Source: Xiphydria camelus
Taxonomy: Eukaryota > Arthropoda > Insecta > Hymenoptera > Xiphydriidae
NCBI GenBank assembly: GCA_963678675.1
Contig: OY783193.1
Location: 17,744,427 to 17,808,426, forward strand
DNA length: 64,000 bases
Reading direction: 5' to 3'
Of the stretch, positions 21,423 to 32,675 are shown in pieces. Within the stretch, counting starts at the first letter, position 1. Each line of letters starts with the position of its first letter. Both the position numbers and the translations under genes were made by a program. The notes under the pieces were generated by a model that worked only from the letters and a program-made list of their open reading frames with translations, was not told where the DNA came from and ran no database searches.

Positions 21423-22047
21423 TTCATAAAATTGTTTGAAATTACATCAATTACAGATACCAATATTCACAAATCCCAATCATATTTCCGTTCCACAGCT
21501 TTTGTTTTAATAATTTTCTTCAACCGAATATACCCACATCACTTCCACGCTACATTTTCGTATACAAAAATCGCGGCATTCGAAATTTCAAATTTCCTTT
21601 GGATTCTTCCCAACTTTCCTGGAAGAATTTCCATGAAAAACTCGCGGTACTTTACGCGGAATTCACATCAGAAACGCGCGAAAAATGCGAATGCAGGTAC
21701 GGTAGGCGGAAAAAAAATAACGAGTTAGAAATTGGGTGTGTGCACTAGTTACGAATGTTGCGTAATTGCAGTATAGAGTGAAGTAAAGAATTTGTGTTGC
21801 ACGTATCATTGTTTAAAAACATCCAAAAACAGACAAATTTGCGATAAATTAAAGTAAAAACTGCTGCGGCGAAACTTGGCAACTGAGCAAAATCAAAACG
21901 CGCTCTGATTGGCCGTGACGTCACGATCTGTACAAACAACCAGCTGTCAAACGGAGTTGCCTATGTTTTCGAAGCGTTTTTCTGAGATTCTAAAAGTTTG
22001 TTGTTTCTACGTCATTTTGGTGTAGTGTGTAGTGAAAGTGGCTGAAA

Positions 22048-22609
22048 ATGTAAGCACCAGAAGCACACAGTAAATCGTGTTTTGTGCCAAAATGCACGAA
22101 TACTTCTGTGCGAACACCAGACAGTGTTTGTGAATGTGCCGAGAGACTGTGACATGAGACGAAAATGGTTTAAAACGGCCAGAAGAGACATGCCTAATTC
22201 AAAATCGATATTCCATTGCTGCGAAAATCATTTCAATGTAAGTTTCCTTATACTATAGGTTCATAGGTTATGTTCAGTTAATGCTTTTGGTTGACAGCTT
22301 GAAGAGGACATGGAAAATTATTAGCGGTACAAGACTATGGGAGGAAATATTTTAATGAAACAAGGAGTTATGCCTCACATCTTCGACTGCCAAAAAGACA
22401 GGAAGAGAGCTGCCAGTAAGCCACCGAGACCACTTCACGAGAAACGCAAGAGGGAATGGTTGATCGAGGAAGTCATGTCTGCTACCGAGGTTCAACAACA
22501 GGCACTATCTCTTCAAGATGAACCAGACAATAGTACTGGTGCCAGTGGACTGGATCACGAGCAAGAAACTTCCGAAAAAAACGTTCAGTGTTTAAGTATT
22601 TGTATGTAG
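22048..22609 (+). pseudogene. THAP zinc-finger gene 5' exons, left arm
   Basis: Exon 1 is 22048-22237 and exon 2 is 22298-22609. They are separated by a 60-bp intron with GTAAGT and TTGACAG ends, in phase 0. Seen are CFVPKC (first Cys pair), RRKWFKTARRDMP (the THAP Trp), CENHF (C-x2-H-F) and, after the intron, GVMPHIFDC (the AVPxxF-type end). Together they satisfy the THAP C2CH pattern. It is broken: codon 2 is TAA, a 2-bp deletion sits after CGAACACCAGAC, and a TAG lies at the start of exon 2. Confidence 0.8.
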
Positions 22610-22739
22610 ACTCGAAGTGTCGCGGTGCAAACACAAAAAAGATCGTATCACAGCATAGGAATTCAGTGCCATTTTGAGCGTAGTTTAGTCGAAACTGCCT
22701 GAACTACAATCAAAATGGCACTTCGAGTTTACATATAAA

Positions 22740-23253
22740 TTAAATGCTTATACACTGAACGTTTTTTTCAGAAATTTCTTGCTCGTGATCCAGTCCACTG
22801 GCACCAGTACTATTGTCTGGTTCATCTTGAAGAGATAGTGCCTGTTGTTGAACCTTGGTAGCAGACATGACTTCCTCGATTAACCATTGACTGTCTTCTT
22901 GGCAGTCGAAGATGTGAGGCATAACTCCTTGTTTCATTAAAATATTTCCTCCCATAGTCTTGTACCGCAAATAATTTTCCATGTCCTCTTCAAGCTGTCA
23001 ACCAAAAGCATTCACTGAACATAACCTATGAACCTATAGTATAAGGAAACTTACATTGAAATGATCTTCGCAGTAATGGAATATCGATTTTGACTTAGGC
23101 ATGTCTCTTCTGGCCGCTTTAAACCATTTTCGTCTCATGTCACAGTCTCTCGGCACATTCACAAACACTTTGTCTGGAGTTCGCACAGAATTATTCGTGC
23201 ATTTTGGCACAAAACACGATTCCCTGTGGACTTGTGGTGCATGGATTTTCAGC
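22740..23253 (-). pseudogene. THAP zinc-finger gene 5' exons, right arm
   Basis: Inverted counterpart: exon 1 about 23253-23055, intron 22995-23054, exon 2 22994-22740. Exon 1 keeps the frame intact through TPDKVFVNVPRDCDMRRKW and FHYCEDHFN. Exon 2 is open from its start to the stop (80 codons from the internal Met), but lost about 54 bp of a basic segment kept in the left arm. The initiator ATG is changed to ATC. The two arms decay independently, so they were identical once. Confidence 0.8.
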
Positions 23254-23599
23254 CACTTTCACAAAAAACGATGTAGAAACAACAAACTTTCCGAATCACA
23301 GAAAAACACCGCAAAAACATAGGCAACTCCGTTTGACAGCTATTTGTTTGTACAGATCGTGACGTCACAACCGCCATTACAGGCAAATCGCGTTTTTCGC
23401 GGGACATTTCCACATTTGATTTTTAGACTCAATTTTCTCATAAAAACTTGACAGCAAAATTTTTACATTTATTAATATCATATATATACACGATAATCTT
23501 CATTTTAAGCCAGTTTTTGAAAAATATGAAAACACCCAATTCTAACTTGATCATAATTTTGTTTTAATAATTTTCTTTAACCGAATATACCCACATTAC

Positions 23600-24426
23600 T
23601 TTCACGCAACATTGTTCTGCCAGATGTTTACACATCTATTGCAAGTAAGAAGGACTAACTCGTTATTTTTTTTAATATACTAAATGCATACTTCAGTTTG
23701 AAATGCAATGCTATTACCCACTTAACCCTCTGATAGGCACGTGGGGTTTATCCAATACCTCAGGCAACTTCTTTTCATTGCCAAAGCCAGATAAATTTTA
23801 AGTGCTGCTTCCTTCAGTACCTCTCGAAAATTAGTTTTGATAGCTAATTCACTCGTTTCCATGTGCATATCTGCACTGTGGTCATCGTACCACCTGTGTC
23901 AAAATAATTGGGGTGTCGCTTACATCCCATGCGACTATTCGCGTTACATTTTTTAATTTTGAGAGATGGTAGGCCAATCGAAAATAATAATGAATGATAT
24001 ATTCATGGAGCCATACTTTTTAGTAATAAAACAATGTTAAACGAGTAATCAAAGCTAACCTAAACTCATCCAGACTTAACTAATGAAATAATTAATAAAT
24101 TTATTATGTAACCGCTGGAAGGAAAGACTTAGTACTTTCATGTCCGCGTCTTCTGTTTTTGATGCAATATGATGCCAATTTTTAAACATATTTATTTATA
24201 AAAATGTTTAAATAATGGCATGTTGTTTGCACATACATTTTACGTAATTTAGATGAAAATATACCATTACTTCAATATTTTTAACAGAGAAAGCTCGTAC
24301 TTTCCCAGTAAAAATACGTGTCGTCGCTGTTACTGCAATAGGTCGTATGTCAAAAAATCACCACCCTCCGCTTAAAGTAGTATGGTGACGAATCGATTTC
24401 CAAGATTTAAATATGAAATAATTATG
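23600..24426. other. Gene-free stretch
   Basis: No gene seen. TTAACCCTCTGATAGGCACG at 23723 resembles a piggyBac-like terminus, but no partner was found. Confidence 0.45.
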
Positions 24427-25514
24427 TATATATCGCAGGCAAATAGTAACTTTAGGCAGATAGTATCTGCCTAGGCAAATACTAACTGCCTGGGCAAATA
24501 GCTTTTCTTTATAATTCATTCCTAAATGACTAGGCAGATACTATTTGACTAGGCAAATAGTATCTGCCTAAATGTTCTTTAGGCATATAGCATATAGAGA
24601 TTAGTTATTTATATAACCAGTTAGGAAATGCCTCATTTTGCGTAACGAGTGAGATTATTGCAATATCTATCACACGAGTTATACAGAAGGCATTTCCTAA
24701 TGTGTTGCATACAAGATTTTTTCAAATTATTTCTAAAACATGCGAGCGGTTGGTTAGGCAAATGGTCACACATTTCAGGCAAATAACTTTTGTGGCTCCG
24801 CTCGCTTCGATCGCTCCGCCGATTCAAGCCTAACCTAATCTAACCTAATCTTATCAAATCTAATTTATTAATATTTTAATGCGTTAGACTGGGTTAGGTT
24901 AGGTTAGGGTCGGCGGAGCGAGCGAAGCGAGCGAAGCCACAAAAGATATTTTCCTAGGCAAAGCTATTTGCCTGCAAATAACTTTTGTGGCTCCGCTCGC
25001 TTCGCTCGCTCCACCGATTCAAGCCTAACCTAACCTAACCTAATCTTGACAAATCTAATTTATTTATATTTTAATGCATTGGACTGGGTTAAGTTAGATT
25101 AGAGTCGGAGGAGCGAGCGAAGCCACAAGAGCTATTTTCCTAGGCAAAGCTATTTGTCTGAAACGACCATTTGCCTACGACATAAAAGCTTGAGATTAGG
25201 TATTTAGAAATTTCCCGCACTGGATAACATAAAGAAACATCCATCTACAATTATCAAATCCACACCTAATAAATTACTAAAATACTGAAGTTTATCTGAG
25301 GAGCAACTACTCTTATGATATGCATATAACCACAAATTATTGAACTGAAATAGACTAGATACTATTTGCCTAACAACGGTTCCGGCAGATACTATTTGCC
25401 TAGGCAAATGGTGTTTAATCAGAAATAAACATAATAAAGATATTTGCCCAGGCAGTTAGTATTTGCCTAGGCAGATACTATCTGCCTAAAGTTGCTATTT
25501 GCCTGCGACATATA
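24427..25514. mobile_element. TA-bounded element made of GGCAAATAG-type repeats
   Basis: The inverted ends TATATATCGCAGGCAAATAG and its near complement (…GCGACATATA) are followed by matching arms of repeated AGGCAGATA/AGGCAAATA heptamer-like units in both orientations. The middle has two direct copies (about 24780-24955 and 24976-25140), each itself a palindrome with GTGGCTCCGCTCGCTTCG ends and TTAGG-like cores. No transposase. Confidence 0.75.
24832..24911. repeat. Interstitial TTAGG-like blocks, first unit
   Basis: CCTAACCTAATCTAACCTAA at about 24829, and the inverted GGGTTAGGTTAGGTTAGGG at about 24894, resemble the insect telomeric pentamer (TTAGG)n. A second pair lies near 25024 and 25085. 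The blocks are short and imperfect. Confidence 0.6.
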
Positions 25515-27076
25515 CAAGCTAATATCAATAGAAACCTCCTGGTGCAATTTGGGGTAGATTGACCGTTTAGTATGTCTGATAAAAATTAATTACCGAGTAG
25601 AAAATAACCCAGAGTCTTATGGGTAAGACACGTTTCTTGGGATTTGTATGTAAAATCCAAGATTAAAATATAAAAAATATACCAAAAAACGGGGGAAAAA
25701 AAACAAAAATTTACACCCATTGATGAAAATTATTGACCGTTTGATACTTTAGTTATAACTAATTTCTGCTTCTCGGTGTTCGGAAATAGCGCGTCGAGTA
25801 GATGCGGCAACGTCGTGTCAGTGGAGTGGGTTCAAGCGTGCATTTCAGATCTCGTTTTCCCCATGATACACTCAAACGTTTGAGTGTGCCGTGGTTTTCT
25901 CTACTGGGCCACGAGCCCATTGATAATATGCGTTGCCACCGTTACCACACATAAAAAGACGCTAGTCAAAGGAGGCACATTATTTGAATAATAAGTGAAA
26001 AATAATCAAAATAATCGACTAATTCTTATGGTCATAAATTTTATAATTCACAAAGATAATTTTCAATTATAAATCATAGTTTTTTAATTACTTTTTTTAC
26101 GGACACTCAACGATCACTTTGGAGAGTGACCATGCTACTTTAAGACACTTTACGAACCAAAACCAAGGCTACTACCATACTGCAAAACCTCGTATCTCAA
26201 TCATAAGAGATATTATCCCTTATGATTGAAATACGAGGCCCTGCAGTATGGTAGCAGCCCTAGTTCTGGTTCGTAAAACGTCTTAAACAGAAAATGGCAA
26301 TTTTCCGACATACGACCCATTGCAATAACAGCGACGATGTGATTTTTATACGGCTGAAGTAAGTACACAAATTAATAAATAAGACCAACAAATATATATT
26401 TTCCATCTTTATTCCTTCCATTAAAGCATTGTGTCTGAAAGAGTTGATTCTGTCCATTGCAAATACAAATTTTTTATGAAAACATGTTAGGATACAAAAA
26501 TAATGACATTTTTTTTCCTAATATTATATAACTCATCTTTTAATTAACTAAAACAGAAAATGAAGAGGTTATACTTATATATTGTATCTAGAAATGTCCA
26601 AATAGAAATAATATTTCATGCAAAAGTCAAATTGTTTAAACGATTAACGTTAAACGCATAAACATTGTCGAGTGTATTTTAAACCCCACGCGACTATTGG
26701 CATCTCAAATTCTGATACACCTATCGAAGGTTTAAGGACTAAATTTGGGATATAAAATGTTATTAACAACCTTCTATTCCATTGTATACAGATGTTCCAC
26801 TCAGGACGTTCGTACGAAAGGTGTAACTTAATTTTATTACCCATTCGCCGACAAATGGTAAGACTATACTAGTCGGAAGAATAGTATTAACCTACGCTCA
26901 AGTTGATCAACACTTCTCCTATCGATCATTGAAGCCTTGCTATTTTTGGGGTGTATAAGAATTGGCGAAATTAATCTAAACCCCATTTAAACCTCCTGAG
27001 CGAGGTACCCTGCATATTCATGATATGTGATTTTTAAAAATATTTATATCTTTTATTTTTTAAGTACGTATTGGTC
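25515..27076. other. Gene-free stretch with one hairpin
   Basis: Apart from the hairpin at 26142-26286 I see no gene, repeat or element. Confidence 0.5.
26142..26286. repeat. Long perfect hairpin
   Basis: The arms of about 65 bp (from TTTACGAACCA and CTACTACCATACTGC to their complements) surround a 12-bp loop, AGATATTATCCC. It could be a small foldback MITE. Confidence 0.75.
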
Positions 27077-27560
27077 TACAGTATGTCCTGCACAGAATCG
27101 CACAGTTACAGGGACCTTGAAATTTACTTTCGGCCGGGCTTGGTCGGTATTCGAGCAACTTTTACCGGTAGAAGTCGAGTCGGTAGTTAAAGTTGGTATC
27201 AATTCGGGAGATCGAAGCGTCTAACCTCAAAATCGTGGATTTGTGAATTATGGTAAGTAATTACCATTATTCACAAATTTACGATTTCGAGGTTAGACGC
27301 TTCGATCTCCCGAATTGATACCAACCCCCGATAGCCAAGCGTGACTTTCACCCAAGCGTCACGCGGTGGCGTCACTGAGTGACGTTACTGTGATGCCACA
27401 GTGAGGATCCGGAATGCGAGTTTTTGCCACAACGGAATACTTGATCCTGATTGGTCTATTCGCTGACGCCTTACGGAATTTTTATTCGCGTCGGACACCG
27501 CCGTATGGTGGCGTTTCGTTCTTCCTAAGATGGCCGTCGTTACGGACCGAATATCAAGAT

Positions 27561-27920
27561 CAGCCCCCTGCAACTTACACGTATTCCCATTAGATATCTT
27601 TGACCACGCTTTGTCGCCAGTCGTACTAATCCGCTACGTGGCGCCCTATCGCTGGTCCTGTGTTGGCTGCTGCTGGCTGCTGGCTGTTGGCTGTGCTGGC
27701 TCATATAAAATTCGTTCGAACATTTACTGGACTATTTCTATTACTTCATAAAATTTCTTATCCCTACATATTTATTACAAAATGGAATAATGCTTCATTG
27801 CACTCAAGTCCCTTCATTCACACCTCATTCACCCGCTTTCAGCCGGGCCAGCGACACTGCGCCACCACGCGGTTGGCGATAACGGTGTGGCCATGCGAAA
27901 CGCAGAGTTGCAGGGGGCTG
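27561..27920. mobile_element. hAT-like non-autonomous element
   Basis: Termini CAGCCCCCTGCAACT and AGTTGCAGGGGGCTG are perfect 15-bp inverted repeats. ATCAAGAT (27553-27560) and GTCAAGAT (27921-27928) form an 8-bp target duplication with one mismatch. CAG-initial ends plus 8-bp duplications are the hAT signature. The interior has a GGCTGCTG-type repeat and no transposase. Confidence 0.85.
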
Positions 27921-27921
27921 G

Positions 27922-28570
27922 TCAAGATAACCATGTAACGTAAACAAAGTATTTGTAAATAAAAGTAGTTTTAAGAGTGCAAGTGCAATAAACCCAATCC
28001 ATAAATGATGAATATCGGTATCGAAGATATCTTATCAATTCTAGGAGAGTCAAAAATGCCGCTAGTGGAAGGAGAAGCGGTATTGAAAGCAATTTGTATT
28101 TTCCTGCGGAATCAAAAAGAGAAACCAAAATGCAGTGAAAATCGTCGCTTCTTGCATACAATCGTCACATCTAACAAGTGCTCCTAACGAAGTTGAAGTG
28201 AACATCTTACTGGTAAACAACAATAAAGAAGTAACGTGCAAGTGCAGCTGGGCCAGAGGAAGACGCAAACATGTTTTTGCAACGCTTCTGTACATAAATC
28301 GGTAGGGCAAATAGTACCATGTGACGATTGTACGCAAGAAGCGACGATTTTCACTGCATTTTGGTTTCTCTTTTTGATTCCGCAGGAAAATACAAACCCT
28401 GCTTTCAATACCGCTTCTCCTTCCACTAGTGGTATTTTTGACTCTCCTAAAATTTACAAGATATCTTCAATACCGATATTCATCACTTATGAATTGGGTT
28501 TATTGCACTTGCACTTTTAAAACTACTTTTATCTACAAATTCTTTGTTTATGTTACGTGGTTATGTTGAC
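27922..28570. mobile_element. Foldback element carrying a SWIM-domain fragment
   Basis: The arms (about 27922-28172 and 28318-28570) are inverted copies starting at ATAACCA(T/C)GTAAC. Both contain the 5' end of the same gene, reading inward. The loop contains the zinc-binding segment described next. The hAT element inserted at its left edge. Confidence 0.75.
28005..28305 (+). pseudogene. SWIM zinc-finger protein N-terminal fragment
   Basis: The left arm reads IEDILSILGESKMPLVEGEAVLKA from 28005. The right arm holds the better copy, EGEAVLKAGFVFSCGIKK, on the minus strand. In the loop a different frame (28174-28305) reads NEVEVNILLVNNNKEVTCKC and then KHVFATLLYINR. CKC...KH with a following hydrophobic helix matches a SWIM finger (CxCx(n)CxH), but the third Cys position is CGC (Arg), so zinc binding is probably lost. 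SWIM fingers occur in MULE transposases and in transposon-linked insect proteins. The frame is broken between arm and loop. Confidence 0.6.
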
Positions 28571-28688
28571 ATTTATTTTGAAAAAGAGATCAAATTATTT
28601 TAAAAAATATAATGAGAACCTTCGAGAGCAGTCACTGTCATGTCCGGTTTCTATATTATGACCGGAGTGGACCAACACCGCTTGAAGA

Positions 28689-28780
28689 GTCGGTGGCTCA
28701 ATTGGTAGAATGCGAAAGCATTCCCAGTTTCGAAGCATCTCGTATTCTAAAGATCGCAGGTTCGAATCCCGGTAGGGTGT
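28689..28780 (+). repeat. tRNA-like unit
   Basis: A-box TGGCTCAATTGGTAGA and B-box GGTTCGAATCC are both strong. They are separated by more than a standard tRNA body, suggesting a tRNA-derived SINE head or a tRNA pseudogene. A-rich sequence follows at 28781. Confidence 0.55.
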
Positions 28781-29542
28781 GAAAAAAAAAGCGACACTAC
28801 TAGGCGGGTGGCAGGCGGCGGCACTGCACGGGCACACAGTGAAAAACCTCGGTAAAGTCACTGCGTGCGTTCCCCTTTTGCAAAATCCTACTTTATCCAC
28901 TGTGTACACTGCGTGATGCCACAGTGGTACCCCAGTGGGCACGCACCAAGACATCACTGTGATGTTTCTCAAAGTCACCGCGTGGTCTCACAGTGCTACC
29001 ACTGTGAAGTCACCTGGCTATCGGGGACTCTAATTACCGACTCGATTTCTACCGGTAAAAGTGGCTCGAATATCGACCAAGCCCGGCCAAAGAGGTCCCT
29101 GCAACTGCGGTTCTGCCCGGGACATACGGTAGTCTTGGTCTTTCTGCTTCATATAATAAAATTATAATTAATTTCTATAAGAATCGATGAATTGCGATAG
29201 TCTCTTAAATTTGAAGTCGCCCATCCTAAAGACCCCGAAAAGGTGTCTCATTCAATATCCCGTAAATACCTTGTACGATGGTCCCGAGATAACCTTACGT
29301 AGAAGGTTCAACATCCCATTCTAAGGACGTCCTTCGGCTGCACTGGGAGAAATAATAGCTATAATGCCAAGGACACACTACTTGAACCAAGAACATCGTG
29401 ATCTTGAAAACTTTAAGAATAGATATCTAGGTACATATTTTTGTATTGAAGAAAATATTGTTTTGGCATCAACAATTATTTCTCTTATTACCAGTGTATG
29501 TGCAACTAGGCATGAAGATTTTGAAGTGTTGCTCTATTATTA

Positions 29543-29572
29543 TTGTTGTTGTTGTTGTTGTTGTTGTTGTTA
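29543..29572. repeat. (GTT)n microsatellite
   Basis: Nine consecutive GTT units. Read as protein it gives only a poly-Cys or poly-Val artefact. Confidence 0.95.
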
Positions 29573-30667
29573 TTATTTACTTTCACTATTATGAAGACAA
29601 TTTTTTTAACCTGGCTTTGAACTTATATCACATATTGCATATTATTCATTAAGAAGTAAATGAACTATCACTGGACTTCGAAAGCTCAAATCATGCATAT
29701 CAAGCGTTAAAACCCCGTTTGAAAATACCGATGTAAATGAATTTGAAATTCGTAAACGACAAGCGTACACGAGCCAGGCTGCGTTTGCCCTCTTGCATCT
29801 CATTTTCTCCGCACGCACACATCACTATTCAACCGGACCCTCAAGGAAATGCGTTTCGCACGTTCGAACCGTGTGGTTACGTGCGTACTTTGGTTTATTA
29901 AACCATAAGATATTCTCATTCTTCGGTGGCCCTCGCGCGGAATCACGGGTTCAACGCCTCGTTGGTGAAATCCTCTTCCCCTCCACTATACCTTCCTTCT
30001 CTACCAGTCCCATCAACCTCCGGCATCAGCACTAATGAAAAACTGTTCATCCTCACCAAGTCGTTGCGGGTTCGACCGACGATTCAAAAGCAGCTGGTCT
30101 ATACACGCTGCTTTGCCATACGACCAAAGATATCTATGCTCACGTTTCGTATAAAGAGGACGAGACATTATCCGATAACTTTTTTTTTGTTAATGACGAT
30201 TGCTATGACGTTCCGCGCGTATACGCACGAGAAACCTCAAGGGGGATGTCGAGAAAAAGTTTCAATTTCTGCCCCCTCGGAGAAAAGTAACGAGCCCGGT
30301 TTTGCGTCGCATGTTGCACGTCGTTGGGGGGCTTTTTTATTTATGATTTGGGAGTGGAAGGAAGAGGGAAAAGAGGGGGTTAGGATATTTGAATATCTAG
30401 AGTACCATCTGCAGAGAAATGGAGGGTAGAAAACGTGAGGATAATGAAAATAGTAAAAAAAAGCGACGGTAGTGATGGAGAACGGGTTTGGAGAATAGAG
30501 AAAGAGATGTAAGGGTTGGTTAGGTATTTCATGTAGTGTTGAAGGCAGTGTGATCTCATATGGGGTAAGGATATGGTACAGTGCGTGGGATAAGAGAAAG
30601 GATGTAGGCAGAATTTAGGAAAAATTTATAAAGTGGATTTTGTATTGGAGGATAGTGGAGTACTCGT

Positions 30668-30712
30668 TTAACCCTTTAGTGGTCGCGTGGATGACAATGA
30701 TCATCCATATGT
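30668..30712. repeat. Orphan piggyBac-like terminus
   Basis: TTAA followed by CCCTTTAGTGGTCGCG and then a palindrome GGATGACAATGATCATCC. This is the same layout as the ends at 9181, 37162 and 48514. No matching right end was found nearby. Confidence 0.4.
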
Positions 30713-31608
30713 GATGTGATTTCTGAAACCAAATGAGTAAATATAAGTTGAAAGTTCCTAATTGTTAAAAAAAGAAGTTTATACTTGATTTATGTTCTGT
30801 TACTGTTTATTAAGAAATTCCTAAGATTTAATAATAAAACGCTTAATATATTTTACATTTTTATTCATTCCTTAATCTTTATTTCAATATGGGTGACTAG
30901 TGCCTACCGTACCATCGCTGACGTTTCGTTACGGAGCGTGAAAACTGTAGGATTAAGGGGAGAAACAATGAGAAGTGAGATGATAACGAAGGCCGGATGA
31001 TTAGAGCGATGAATCATTGGGGGGGGGGGGGGGGGGTTGACGAGGGAAGGTGGAAGCGATCTAACGAAAATATGCATAAAGAAAATATGTGAAAAATAAC
31101 GTAGAAGGAAGAGGGAACTCAAAGTAGGAGGGGAAAGGCAGGATAAAGATTTTATGAAGGAAAAGGGTATGTGATAATGGATGCGAAGGGAAGAATGGAA
31201 GGGGGTTGTGTCCTCAATGTTACAGTGCTGTCTCCCTAACTTTTCGCACTCGGGACTTACAGAATGCTCCCACTCCGGCTAAAGGGGCAGTCTAAAGAGA
31301 GAAGGAAAGAGCGTCTATCGCGTATCAACGCGCAGAGAAAATAGCGGGGAAATGATTCCCCGGCGCTCATCGGTCGAACGTTCAAGGGAAGCGAAAGTTA
31401 CAGAGTGACAAAATTAGGGAGACAGCACTGTAAAGGAACAAGAAGGAAAAGATAGGCACATGCAAGGGTAGAAAAGGTACAGCAGGATAAGAGAATAGAA
31501 ATACATATAATATAAGATGCGCATCGTGGGAAATAAATACTGCAGAGCTGCCGAGATATGCGAGGGAGAAAGGGAGCAAGAAAAGATTGAAGGGAGCGGC
31601 AAAGTTTA

Positions 31609-32675
31609 GGCTGGCCGCATACTTACTACTATCGGATCCGATTGTCTGAAACGATTGTCGGATCCAGAAATCTGAAGTTCAAAATACTCTAAGTTTATAT
31701 GACCCTGCAGCACACTGCCGATCCGATGTCGGATCGGACGTCCGAGTCGGATGCGACTTACAGTCGGAGGGCGGCCGCACACTTACTACTATCGGATCCG
31801 ATTGTCTGAAACGATTGTCAGATTCGGAAATCTGAAGTTCAAAATACTCTAAGTTTATATGATCCTACCGCACACTGCCGATCCGATGTCGGATCGGACG
31901 TCCGAGTCGGATGCAGGCCGGAGGCGTCCGACCGTCCTACCGACTATCGGAAGGCGCGTTCTCTACGATTGTTTTTATATACTACGCAGCAAACATACGA
32001 TTGTGTTTCGGCAAGCGCAACAGCGCCTCGATCCAGTTTTCCAATTTCAGGGGGGCACGGGCACCCTCTGCCCTTCGCTATCCTTGGACAAGTGACCACC
32101 GTACCCCTGCCTCGCTAGTCGCCTTCCAAGTCAGTCGTCTCAAGATCAGTTGTGGTGTGCAAAAGTCGACTTTTGAATGCAAACTGGTGAAATCATGTGT
32201 GTTCCGTCGCACGATAGATGGACATTACACATCATTTCGTACCATTTGATATATCACAACCACGAAAATACCTCGACACCTATAATTAATATCGCCATCA
32301 GCGAAGCATATACGAAGCGTACCGCAGAATATGTACAGTGCATTCAGCGTGTAGGCACCTAGACAAGGAATGTAAACATCTGGACACAGAAAGTTGGACT
32401 TTCCCGATCCAGCCTCCCGTTGGGTTGTTACCAAGGGCGGTTTACAGCCTTTTCACAGGCGTTTTTTAATGCCCGCAATTTCGAGTTTTCTTTCAAGAGT
32501 CCCGCGCGTAACGAGGACTCGGTCCCTAATATCCTTGCGTCTCAATACCGTTTCCGACAATCGGATCCGATAGTAGTAAGAGTCTGACGCATTTTGTCGT
32601 ATGTCTGCGGTAGTCTTCCGATCCGACAATCGTTTCAGACAGTCGGATCCAATAGTAGTAAGTATGCGGCCAGCC
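31609..32675. mobile_element. PIF/Harbinger-like non-autonomous element
   Basis: Inverted ends GGCTGGCCGCATACTTACTA and its complement, with TTA duplicated at 31606-31608 and 32676-32678. The left terminal region is tandemly duplicated with a 160-bp period (GGCCGCAT at 31613, GGCCGCAC at 31773). The right side repeats GACAATCGGATCCGATAG twice. The internal part (31930-32530) shows no recognised transposase. Confidence 0.85.

Larger units (their letters stand above)
21722..23547. mobile_element. Foldback element with THAP-domain exons on both arms
   Basis: The ends GTTAGAAATTGGGTG and CACCCAATTCTAAC are inverted. The arms (about 21900-22620 and 22725-23400) are reverse complements and contain a GTGACGTCAC palindrome upstream of a gene start. 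Each arm holds the same two exons and one intron of a THAP-type gene, reading inward. A 59-bp direct repeat (21502-21560 and 23562-23620) flanks the whole element. P-element transposases also start with a THAP domain, but I see no catalytic region, so P ancestry is only a possibility. Confidence 0.8.
27325..29026. mobile_element. CCCCGATAGCCA-ended composite element
   Basis: Inverted ends CCCCGATAGCCA and TGGCTATCGGGG, followed by subterminal GTGACGTTACTGTGATGCC-type repeats on both sides (GTGAC and CACAGTG recur). The host MITE's intact relative provides the empty site. The duplication is at most 2-3 bp (AC). Inside lie a hAT-like element, a SWIM-domain foldback and a tRNA-like unit. Confidence 0.75.
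27079..29129. mobile_element. Tc1/mariner-type MITE, same family as 10330, interrupted
   Basis: Termini CAGTATGTCC and GGACATACGG with TA at 27077-27078 and 29130-29131. The arms share TCGAAGCGTCTAACCTC and GACTCGA(T/C)TTCTACCGGT with 10330-10669. A 1.7-kb element splits the second arm between CCAAC and ACTCTAATTACC. Confidence 0.85.
29132..31608. other. Gene-free stretch, partly purine-rich
   Basis: Contains a (GTT)n run (29543-29572) and a strongly purine-biased stretch (about 30340-31600) with an 18-G run at 31019-31036. The bias creates long open frames of low complexity, such as 29926-30429, without recognised domains. Confidence 0.5.

Noticed and set aside
29364..29652. Frames encoding a run of nine cysteines or valines
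   Set aside because: Translation of the (GTT)n microsatellite.
29926..30429. 167-codon plus-strand frame
   Set aside because: Composition follows the local base bias, no domain is visible, and its second half lies in a purine-rich stretch that favours open frames.
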